Below, piece after piece: positions 1 to 6,986 of a stretch of 64,000 nt of DNA. The position numbers were made by a program, and so were the translations under genes. The notes below the pieces were generated by a model, which was not told the DNA's origin, did not search any database, and saw only the letters and a program-made list of their open reading frames with translations. The first letter of the stretch is position 1. Each line of letters opens with the position of its first letter. The DNA is from Pseudodesulfovibrio sp. zrk46 (lineage in GTDB: Bacteria > Desulfobacterota > Desulfovibrionia > Desulfovibrionales > Desulfovibrionaceae). The stretch is taken from the NCBI RefSeq assembly GCF_012516435.1, contig NZ_CP051216.1:1180001-1244000 (forward strand), given 5' to 3'.

Positions 1-82
1 TGATAACCAGCACCACCAATACGACGCTGAACGTCGGCACGAGAATTTTTAGTTTGAGGCTCCAATCCTTAAAGCGTAGCAT
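1..82 (-). CDS. Start of a membrane protein, cut by the window edge
   Basis: Only the first 27 codons are present. They begin at an ATG at 82 (minus strand) with a good GAGGGG-type ribosome binding site just upstream (about 87-94). The visible peptide is MLRFKDWSLKLKILVPTF followed by a very hydrophobic valine/leucine run, so residues about 13-27 form an N-terminal membrane segment. Such starts are typical of chemoreceptors and sensor kinases, but the rest of the protein is outside the window and no function can be assigned. It lies downstream of the HD-GYP gene on the same strand and is separated from it by a terminator. Confidence 0.6.
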   Translation of the reverse strand, partial: MLRFKDWSLKLKILVPTFSVVLVVLVI

Positions 83-210
83 CCAACCCCCTCGGATCCA
101 GTATTGAATAAAATCGAAGCTTCCACCGAATTATATAGATGCATAAGATTACGCCCAATAGCAATTATATTCCCGTCACATCCGTTTCGCTCCATATACA
201 ATCACAATGA

Positions 211-246
211 AAAAGACCGAACATCACTGTTCGGCCTTTCTTTTTA
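211..246 (-). terminator. Rho-independent terminator after the HD-GYP gene
   Basis: A 7-bp stem (CCGAACA 217-223, TGTTCGG 228-234) with a 4-nt loop is flanked by A/T runs on both sides. It can stop transcription from the HD-GYP gene on the minus strand and also works in the other direction. Confidence 0.75.
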
Positions 247-281
247 CTTCCCGGGCATCGCCCATGCTCTGACAATCACCA

Positions 282-1337
282 TTACTGGATCAATCTGAAC
301 ACATCGACTCCATGATCGTCAGGGTTGACCACATCATCGACCTTGAGTCGTTTCTCCTTGGAAAGGTCAATATCCTTCATGGGAATCTGCTTGATCTTAC
401 GGTCATAGACCACCCGCACCGTGGGCTTGAGCGGCTGCTCGGAGGCGGTCAGGATCACCACGCCATGGTCGCCCGAGGTCAGGCGCACAAAGCTGCCCAC
501 CGGGTAGACGCCCAGACTCTTGATGAACTGTTCCACGGTGTTGGGATGAAAATCGGTGACGCGCCACTTGTACATCATGGCCAGCACCTTGGAAGGCGGC
601 ATGGGATCCTTGTATACCCGACGGCTGGTCAGGGCGTCGTATACATCCACCACGGCCAGCAAACGGGCGATCTCGCTGATCTGCTCTCCCTTGAGACCAC
701 GGGGATAACCGCTGCCGTCGTACTTTTCATGGTGCTCCACGGCCCCGCGAATGACATCTTCCGGAATGTCCTTCTGGGCCGAAAGAATCTTGTAGCTGTG
801 CAGCGGATGGGTGCGCATGACCTTCATCTCGTCATCGGTCAGCTTGCCCGGCTTGTTCAAAATACTGTTGGGGATGATCGCCTTGCCCACGTCATGGAAC
901 ATGCCTGCCATGCCCACGACTTCGAGCTGTTCGCGGGTATAGCCGAGCTTCTTGGCCAGAATCACGGACAGAATGGAGACGTTGATACAATGGGTGTAGG
1001 TGTATTCGTCAAATGCCCGCAGCTTGCAGATGGCTGCGGCAGCAGAGTCGTTGCGGAAGACCGAATCAATGAATTCGTTGACCAGCGGCATGGCCTCGTT
1101 GACGTCGATGGTCTTGCCATCGCGGACATCGTCCATGAACCCCTTGGCATAGTTCACGGCTTCGCCGTAGAGCTTGTCCGCATGCCGCATCTCCACCTGA
1201 AGTGTGACCGGCGCCTCACTGGGTGAGGCAGCGGGCTCGTCATCCACGGGTGTGGTACCCCGCAATTCTTCGGGGTCGTTCATCATGGCCCGGCGCGCCT
1301 CTTCGGCGCTCATGGCCCTGCCGTTTATATCACTCAT
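282..1337 (-). CDS. HD-GYP domain c-di-GMP phosphodiesterase
   Basis: This 351-residue soluble protein carries a complete HD-GYP domain: HD at residues about 148-149 (FHDVGK), HPLHS at about 177-181, and the signature HHEKYDGSGYP at about 202-212. These are the metal ligands and GYP motif of enzymes that hydrolyse cyclic di-GMP. The first 50 residues are acidic, rich in A/E/P and probably disordered. The last 75 residues form a small beta-rich domain with no catalytic motif. There is no receiver or membrane segment, so the input signal is unclear. It is probably a single-gene unit ending at the terminator near 211-246. Confidence 0.9.
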   Translation of the reverse strand: MSDINGRAMSAEEARRAMMNDPEELRGTTPVDDEPAASPSEAPVTLQVEMRHADKLYGEAVNYAKGFMDDVRDGKTIDVNEAMPLVNEFIDSVFRNDSAAAAICKLRAFDEYTYTHCINVSILSVILAKKLGYTREQLEVVGMAGMFHDVGKAIIPNSILNKPGKLTDDEMKVMRTHPLHSYKILSAQKDIPEDVIRGAVEHHEKYDGSGYPRGLKGEQISEIARLLAVVDVYDALTSRRVYKDPMPPSKVLAMMYKWRVTDFHPNTVEQFIKSLGVYPVGSFVRLTSGDHGVVILTASEQPLKPTVRVVYDRKIKQIPMKDIDLSKEKRLKVDDVVNPDDHGVDVFRLIQ

Positions 1338-1401
1338 GCTATAACTCCAATTGGAAGAAGGGAGTCCCTAGCATACCACAACCAAGCGGGCAATCCTTTG
1401 A

Positions 1402-2070
1402 TTAAACTAACCCTTTTTGGCTGAGCTGCTCCATTAACTCCCCTACGTCCCCGGCGATGAAGTCCGGCTTCAGAGGCTCGAAATCCGCCGCCGTCATTCT
1501 GCCGGTTGTTACTGCTGCGGACATGGCCCCCGCGTTCTTCGCGGTCTGCACGTCCATGGGGTGATCCCCCACCATGAGTGATCGCTCCGGTCGGGCGCCG
1601 ATACAACCCAATGCCTGCATCAGGTGGGCTGGGTCCGGCTTGACCCGGGTGGCGATTTCCCTCGGCACAAACGCCTCGGTCATCTCTTCGATCTCTGGGA
1701 AGACCACTCGTACTGCAGCGGATATATTGCGGGTGATCACACCCGCGGCAATGCCGCGCTCACGCAGCATCTCGAATGTCGGCCTGGTAAAATCGAACAA
1801 CTTGCCTTCGCGGGCCGCGTCCAGCTCCATGGCCGTGATGACCAACTGGCCGCGCGTCCGGAATTCCTTGCCTTCATCCTCGTCCCACTTCATGGCCTGC
1901 TGCACCAGCTCTTCCAGCCATTCCAAAGCGGGTGTATCTCCCGGCGTCGGGCGCTCTTCAAGAAAGACCTCGCCCAATGCCGCGATCTTGGTTTTCATGA
2001 AATCAAAATCCAACGGCACGTCCGCCAACGTCCCGTCAAAATCAAATATTACTGCTTCCAACTTATCCAT
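1402..2070 (-). CDS. HAD-superfamily phosphatase (phosphoglycolate-phosphatase-like)
   Basis: This is a 222-residue HAD hydrolase. Motif I is FDFDGTLAD at residues about 9-17 (nucleophile and acid/base aspartates). Motif II threonine lies in GVITRN, the motif III lysine in RVKPDP, and motif IV is MVGDHPMDV. The helical cap insert after motif I is of the Gph/PGMB type. The family dephosphorylates small metabolites such as 2-phosphoglycolate; the substrate cannot be read from sequence. The ATG at 2070 has GAGGAC about 10 nt upstream. The gene lies between endonuclease IV and the HD-GYP gene on the same strand, with gaps of about 65 and 170 bp. Confidence 0.88.
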   Translation of the reverse strand: MDKLEAVIFDFDGTLADVPLDFDFMKTKIAALGEVFLEERPTPGDTPALEWLEELVQQAMKWDEDEGKEFRTRGQLVITAMELDAAREGKLFDFTRPTFEMLRERGIAAGVITRNISAAVRVVFPEIEEMTEAFVPREIATRVKPDPAHLMQALGCIGARPERSLMVGDHPMDVQTAKNAGAMSAAVTTGRMTAADFEPLKPDFIAGDVGELMEQLSQKGLV

Positions 2071-2237
2071 GAAAAAACGTCCTCAGCACCGGTGCTCCAA
2101 AACGCCTCTATTTATAAGAGCACGAAAATCACCGACTGCGTTATCTGCTTTATCAATACTAGGTACTATTGTTTCGATGAATTATTTTTATGCATTTGGC
2201 AAGAGTTTCAGACCAAAAAGGTCGGAAATAGACTTTT

Positions 2238-3086
2238 CTATTTTCCGGCCAGTTCCCGCAGGGTTTCCAGGTTACGGATATCGTCCTTCAAATCCCTGTC
2301 CTTGGGGGTCTCCAGCGTCTTGGGAATCTCGGCAAAACGCGGATCGGTCATGAGGTTTCGGAACCCCTCCAGGCCGATCTCCCCCTGCCCGATGTGCTCA
2401 TGGCGATCCTTGCGGGAGTTGAACTCGTTCTTGGTGTCGTTCAGGTGGAAGAACTTGAGGCGATCAATGCCGATGTGCTTGTCGAAGCTCTCAAAAGTCT
2501 CGGCGTAGGCCTCGGGCGTGCGGATGTCGTATCCGGCAGCAAAGGTGTGACAGGTGTCATAACAGACGCCGAGCCGATCCTGATGGGCAGACCGCTCAAT
2601 GATGGCAGCCAGTTCCTCGAAGGTGGAGCCGAGGTTGGTGCCTTGTCCGGCCGTGGTTTCGAGGAGCACCATGCCCTTCTTCGTCCCAGCATTTTCGATG
2701 GCGCGGTCCAGATTGGCCACATACCGTTCGATGCCCGCTTCTACGCCTTCACCAAGATGCGAGCCGGGATGCGTTACAAGATACGGAACGTCCAGCGCCT
2801 CAATGCGGCGCATCTCATTGGCAAAGGCGAGGCAGGAGCGTTCGGCCTGCTCTTCCTTGGGAGAGGCAAGATTAATGAGGTAGGAGTCGTGGGCGGCGAT
2901 GGGGTAGTTGCCCCACTGTTCGCGGGCCACGGTAAAGAGTTCGATATCGTAGTCCGTGAGGGGCGGAACCTTCCACTGCCGCTGGTTACGGGTAAAGATC
3001 TGAAGCGCGGTGCCGTTCACCTTGCGGATATGTTCAAAGGCCATGTGCAGGCCTCCGGCAATGGACATGTGAGCGCCGAGAAACAT
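2238..3086 (-). CDS. nfo: Endonuclease IV (deoxyribonuclease IV)
   Basis: This 282-residue protein has almost the length of E. coli Nfo. It opens with LGAHMSIAGG and contains the family landmarks LLETTAGQGTNLG, GVCYDTCHTFAAGYD and HLNDTKNEFNSRKDRHEHIG, which supply the His/Glu/Asp ligands for the trinuclear zinc centre. Enzymes of this TIM-barrel family cut the backbone 5' to abasic sites and clean 3'-blocked ends in base excision repair. The gene is probably monocistronic. A strong terminator at 3109-3166 isolates it from the small gene upstream on the same strand. Confidence 0.95.
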   Translation of the reverse strand: MFLGAHMSIAGGLHMAFEHIRKVNGTALQIFTRNQRQWKVPPLTDYDIELFTVAREQWGNYPIAAHDSYLINLASPKEEQAERSCLAFANEMRRIEALDVPYLVTHPGSHLGEGVEAGIERYVANLDRAIENAGTKKGMVLLETTAGQGTNLGSTFEELAAIIERSAHQDRLGVCYDTCHTFAAGYDIRTPEAYAETFESFDKHIGIDRLKFFHLNDTKNEFNSRKDRHEHIGQGEIGLEGFRNLMTDPRFAEIPKTLETPKDRDLKDDIRNLETLRELAGK

Positions 3087-3108
3087 TCGAACTCCTTGTC
3101 AGGCGTAG

Positions 3109-3166
3109 TTGAAAAAAAGAAAAGACTTCAAACCCGCCGTGCTTGCGCGCGTGGGTTTGAAGTCTT
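3109..3166 (-). terminator. Strong terminator after the 93-aa gene
   Basis: A 14-bp perfect stem (3122-3135 with 3153-3166) is followed on the minus strand by an uninterrupted T-rich tail (complement of 3109-3121). It ends transcription of the small gene at 3204-3485 before nfo. Confidence 0.85.
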
Positions 3167-3203
3167 GAAACGACGCAAGTGGCGGCTTGTGCCGCGGGTC
3201 GTA

Positions 3204-3485
3204 TTAACCGATCCAGCCGTTGAGGGCGCCAACGATCTTCTCAGCCTGAGCCTGGCTGGAGATGTTGAACTTGGACTTGGGACGGTAGGTGCCGTCGACC
3301 TTCTGGTAGCGGCGGATAGTGAACTTTTCCGGGCCGTATTCACCCTTGGCGCGATTGAGTTCCTGATAGCGGAAAATGATGGTGGTCCATGCGCCCTTGG
3401 AAAGGATGACCTTGTCCAACTCTTTAACGATGAGCTGGTTGTCCTCGGAATAGTTGATCGTAATTTCATCCACGTTGGTGGCCAT
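3204..3485 (-). CDS. Small conserved-looking protein, possibly PC4-like
   Basis: The chosen start (ATG at 3485) has an AAGGAGC ribosome binding site 7 nt upstream. A longer reading frame runs further upstream but lacks one. The product has 93 residues, no signal peptide and no cysteines. The second half (KFTIRRYQKVDGTYRPKSKF, then NISSQAQAEKIVGAL) resembles the single-stranded-DNA-binding fold of the PC4/p15 coactivator family in its R-Y...DG...P-K...I pattern. The match is by eye only and weak. It has its own strong terminator. Function is otherwise unknown; a DNA- or RNA-binding role is an inference. Confidence 0.75.
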   Translation of the reverse strand: MATNVDEITINYSEDNQLIVKELDKVILSKGAWTTIIFRYQELNRAKGEYGPEKFTIRRYQKVDGTYRPKSKFNISSQAQAEKIVGALNGWIG

Positions 3486-3788
3486 GATGGTGCTCCTTAA
3501 AATATATATCGTCCGCTCGAAGCGGCAGGAGACTCCCTTTACATAAGTAATGGACGATGGCAAGTGGTCGGAGAGGCTCAATCCGGGGGAGTTCCTTTGC
3601 ATCAGGGCATTTCCTGCGATTGGGATAGCACATAAAGTGTCTGACGTATCCGGCCGATGAGTTGACATCGACCCTAAAAGCATTGCCGTATCTTGACATT
3701 TTTGATGGTTTTGGGAAGCCTGATATCATTTACATTATAGTCGCTTTCCTTCAACGCCGAAGACTGGCTCCATTAAGGACACACTCCT
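3486..3788. other. Intergenic region between divergent genes, no gene seen
   Basis: These 303 bp separate the divergent 93-aa gene and the radical SAM gene and must hold both promoters. Two TTGACA hexamers occur on the plus strand (about 3662 and 3693), but no convincing -10 box at 17-bp spacing was found. Short reading frames here have no ribosome binding site. Confidence 0.4.
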
Positions 3789-5960
3789 ATGAAATTGCTC
3801 TTTGTCTACCCAGACTACAATTATGCTCCCATCGCTCCAGCGTTTGTCATACCCGTCTTGGATAAATATGGCATTGACTACGACTATCTTGATCTCAACC
3901 AAAATCCTGACCTCAAAGGAACGCTGCGTAAGGGCGACTACACGCATATTGCGACTACCGGACTGGTAATGAACTATGCCCGTGTTGAGCATATTTTCAG
4001 GGAAGCAAAGGAGATAAATCCGGACATTGGGACGATATTAGGTGGAAGAATATCTGCATGTCCCATGTATATCCTCGATAGAATGCCTGTCGATTTCGTT
4101 GTCATAGAGGATGCTGATCCGACAATGGGCCTTCTTCTCAAGGCAATTGAACAGGGGACGGATTTCGGCAAGCTCACGAATATCATGTACCGCCAGGAGA
4201 ACAAACTTGTCCGAACAGAAATGGGCAAACTCCGTCCCTTGTCGAACTTCACTCCCGACTGGGAAAAAGTGAACATGGATTTCTACATGTCCGGCAATTT
4301 TATGGACTCGACAGTCCGAGGATTTCCGATTGTCATCGGCTTGGGATGTGTAGGCAAATGCACCTTTTGTGCTCCCGGAGCTCGGGGACTTCGAACACGT
4401 CCGATTGAAGACGTTATCGAAGAGATGAAATGGGCGGACAACCGATACGATTTTTCTTATTTCGCTTTCATCAGTGACACGTTCATCCCTTCTGTCACAG
4501 AAGTTGAGCGTTTTTGCGAAGCATACAAAAAATCCGGCCTGAATAAACCCTTCGTATGCAGCCTTCGCGCCGACTACAAGCTAGAGATCTTGGACCTCCT
4601 GGCGGGAGCCGGATGTCGTGCCATCTTCTTCGGACTTGAGCAATTTGACGACGATGCCTTGAAAGCTATGTGTAAACGGCTCAATGAAAGCACTATCCGA
4701 GCCTTTGTGGAAAGAGGAAAGAACAACGGTATCCAGATGGTTACCGGAGCAATGATCGGAAACCTGGGAGATACTCCACAATCGATCCAAAAGACTGTCG
4801 ATTTCGTAAAAGAGACCAAAATCCCCTGTGTGTACTTAGTACCGTTATTCGTCTACCCGGGCACCGAGCTGTACAATATCGCAATAGAAAAAGGGATCAT
4901 ACAAGATGAAACCTCATTTTGCGATGAGATGTTCAACAATGCAAGAGACTTATATATAGACCGCTTTCGATACCCAAATTTTACCTCCATGGCATTACCA
5001 GAGATGCAGGAGGTCTACGCCAAAGCGGACTATGAGCTTGCCCGAATGAAAATTCAAAACTTCAAACCAGCCGGCATTAATATCGAAAATCTGACCATTC
5101 AATGTCGAAATTGCGGTAGTGAAATAGCCTTCAAAGAAATGGCCTTGGATTTCACCTATTGCCCCAAATGCATAACGGTTAATGCCTGCATCTTCTCATA
5201 TGGCATAGCGACGTTTGAGGTGTATCGCGAGAGGCTCGAAAAAGCAGTCAAATCAAACGAGCGGATCGTAATCGCCGCATCTCCAGATTATGCAAAAGGC
5301 TTGATGTTTGCTGCAGAAGAGATGGGAGCTGCCTCAGATAAACTTTGCTTCATCGGCAATGATTTCGCCTTGGAACGAGTCAAGACAAAGTTAAGCTATG
5401 ACGATATCCGCTCATCAGACAGGGTACTGCTCGGAGACATTATGTTCAGGAGCAAAGTACGCGAGGAAGCACTGGCAAAAGGAATTCCCCCTGAGAATAT
5501 CATCAACATGATGCCGAGCAACTATAAAAAGCAAATCGAAACGCTCGGAACCATCAGCAATAATACGATAGTGCTGTCAAATGTGGAAGACGCACGCTGG
5601 CTTGGTGAGATTGTCGGAGAAGAGCTTTTGAAAAAAAACGAGCCTGACAAAAGGTGGGCTATCGCACCTTCTGGAGATTTTGGAATCAACATTTGTAAAG
5701 GATTCCAGAAAGTCGGTGTTAAAGTCACACTGATGTTGGATTCGTACAAACAGCTTCAGGATGTAGGGACAGGGATTCCTTCTTTGCACCCCAATGATCT
5801 GACAAAAGAACTGGCGGATTCGGTTTTCATAGCCACTCCGTCGGGCCGTCTCCAGGATGAGCTGGCTGATGTCTTTCAAGGTGTTGAAGGTTTTGACCAA
5901 GATGACATCCTCAAACTGAATAACATCTACAAGCGGTGCTGGGATCAATTGTTCAACTAA
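3789..5960 (+). CDS. Cobalamin-binding-type radical SAM enzyme with an extra C-terminal domain
   Basis: The 723-residue protein has a Rossmann-like N-terminal part of the B12-binding radical SAM class (about 1-150, without the classic DxHxxG). Next is a radical SAM core whose cluster cysteines are C187-x3-C191-x2-C194 (GCVGKCTFC). A four-cysteine zinc-ribbon-like segment follows at about 439-461 (CRNCG...CPKC). The last about 250 residues are not recognised and look like two nucleotide-binding alpha/beta units. The family methylates or rearranges unactivated carbons; the substrate is unknown. Codon use is more AT-rich than in neighbouring genes, which suggests acquisition. It is monocistronic, bounded by the terminator at 5996. 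Confidence 0.85.
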   Translation: MKLLFVYPDYNYAPIAPAFVIPVLDKYGIDYDYLDLNQNPDLKGTLRKGDYTHIATTGLVMNYARVEHIFREAKEINPDIGTILGGRISACPMYILDRMPVDFVVIEDADPTMGLLLKAIEQGTDFGKLTNIMYRQENKLVRTEMGKLRPLSNFTPDWEKVNMDFYMSGNFMDSTVRGFPIVIGLGCVGKCTFCAPGARGLRTRPIEDVIEEMKWADNRYDFSYFAFISDTFIPSVTEVERFCEAYKKSGLNKPFVCSLRADYKLEILDLLAGAGCRAIFFGLEQFDDDALKAMCKRLNESTIRAFVERGKNNGIQMVTGAMIGNLGDTPQSIQKTVDFVKETKIPCVYLVPLFVYPGTELYNIAIEKGIIQDETSFCDEMFNNARDLYIDRFRYPNFTSMALPEMQEVYAKADYELARMKIQNFKPAGINIENLTIQCRNCGSEIAFKEMALDFTYCPKCITVNACIFSYGIATFEVYRERLEKAVKSNERIVIAASPDYAKGLMFAAEEMGAASDKLCFIGNDFALERVKTKLSYDDIRSSDRVLLGDIMFRSKVREEALAKGIPPENIINMMPSNYKKQIETLGTISNNTIVLSNVEDARWLGEIVGEELLKKNEPDKRWAIAPSGDFGINICKGFQKVGVKVTLMLDSYKQLQDVGTGIPSLHPNDLTKELADSVFIATPSGRLQDELADVFQGVEGFDQDDILKLNNIYKRCWDQLFN

Positions 5961-5995
5961 CCCCTCTTGTCGCCTGTTTCCCAACCTGAAAAAAG

Positions 5996-6034
5996 CAGTT
6001 CCCCCGACGGCCAATCCGTCGGGGGAACTTTTCG
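5996..6034. terminator. Bidirectional terminator
   Basis: A 13-bp perfect stem (5998-6010 with 6016-6028) with a 5-nt loop, A-rich on the left and TTTT on the right, sits between the convergent radical SAM and peroxiredoxin genes and serves both. Confidence 0.85.
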
Positions 6035-6092
6035 CATGCAACAGGAGTCACGAGAGTGTGAGGTCGTAACCCGGTCCTTTTTTTCGACGAAC

Positions 6093-6725
6093 CTAGTCGT
6101 TCAGAGCTTCGTAGACGTTGCCCACCAGCTTCTCGCTGGGAGTCAGGGTCTTGCCGCCCGGGGTCCACTTGGCGGGGCAGGCTTCTTCCGGGTGATCCTT
6201 CAGGTAGTGGTTTGCTTCCATCTTGCGGGTCAGCTCGTCGGCGTTACGACCCACGTTGTAGAAGTTGATCTCGGAGGAGACCAGCAGACCTTCGGGATTA
6301 ATGATGAAGGTGCCGCGCAGGGCCAGGCCGGTGTCGTAATCCCAGACATCGAAGAAGCGAGACACTTCGCCGGTGGGATCGGCGGCCATCTTGTATTTCA
6401 CGTCAGCCAGCAGGCGTTCGTCGTTCTTCCAGGCCAGGTGAGTGAACTTGGTGTCGGTGGACACGGAGATCACCTCGGCGCCGAGATCAGTCAGTTCCTT
6501 GTGCTTGGCAGCCAGATCAGCCAGCTCGGTGGGGCAGACAAAGGTGAAGTCTGCCGGGTAGAAGAAGAGGATGGCCCACTTGCCTTCCTTGCGGATGGCG
6601 CCCAAGTCCACTTCGTTGAACCCGCCCTCAGTGGGGTCAAAGGATTCCATCTTGAACTCAGGCACAGGCTGGCCTACTTTGGCGAATTCAGGGAAAAGTT
6701 CTTCGTTATTATTCTCGATGCTCAT
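6093..6725 (-). CDS. Typical 2-Cys peroxiredoxin (AhpC/Prx1 type)
   Basis: This 210-residue cytosolic thiol peroxidase reduces H2O2 and organic hydroperoxides. The peroxidatic cysteine is C64 in FYPADFTFVCPTE, and the resolving cysteine is about C183 in EEACPAKW near the C-terminus, so it is a typical 2-Cys enzyme acting as a dimer or decamer. I chose the ATG at 6725, which has GGAG 6 nt upstream; an ATG 12 nt further upstream overlaps that site. No dedicated reductase (AhpF) is adjacent. A Fur-like box lies about 95 bp upstream, and the shared terminator at 5996-6034 follows. Confidence 0.94.
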   Translation of the reverse strand: MSIENNNEELFPEFAKVGQPVPEFKMESFDPTEGGFNEVDLGAIRKEGKWAILFFYPADFTFVCPTELADLAAKHKELTDLGAEVISVSTDTKFTHLAWKNDERLLADVKYKMAADPTGEVSRFFDVWDYDTGLALRGTFIINPEGLLVSSEINFYNVGRNADELTRKMEANHYLKDHPEEACPAKWTPGGKTLTPSEKLVGNVYEALND

Positions 6726-6817
6726 AGTAAACTCCATATATGAAAACAGTTTAATTTCTAATTGCGAATGATTGCCGTTTTCAAGAAGCTATACACGAGT
6801 GCTGTTGGCGTCAAGAA

Positions 6818-6836
6818 GAAAATGCAAATTATTATC
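6818..6836. promoter_or_regulatory. Fur-like operator
   Basis: The 19 bp match the classical Fur box (GATAATGATAATCATTATC) at 15 of 19 positions. The site lies in the divergent region between the peroxiredoxin (minus) and the M16 protease (plus). Iron- or peroxide-dependent control of the peroxiredoxin is a natural reading, but this is inferred from sequence only. Confidence 0.5.
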
Positions 6837-6986
6837 ACTTTGAGACAATGGCTCGTGTGGTGTATAGGTGGGGTCTTGCCAGAAAGGGTTGTCATTCTTA
6901 TTTCTGGTAGATTGACCAAACGACACATCAGGACTGCTCCCAAGGGGCAGGCCTTACATAATGCAATCAATATCTGAGGAAGATTC

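Noticed and set aside
104-298. A 64-codon frame before the HD-GYP gene
   Set aside because: It crosses a terminator hairpin, has no ribosome binding site and is not protein-like.
6762-6977. A 71-codon frame in the peroxiredoxin/M16 intergenic region
   Set aside because: No ribosome binding site, overlaps the promoter region with the Fur-like box, and its sequence resembles no protein.
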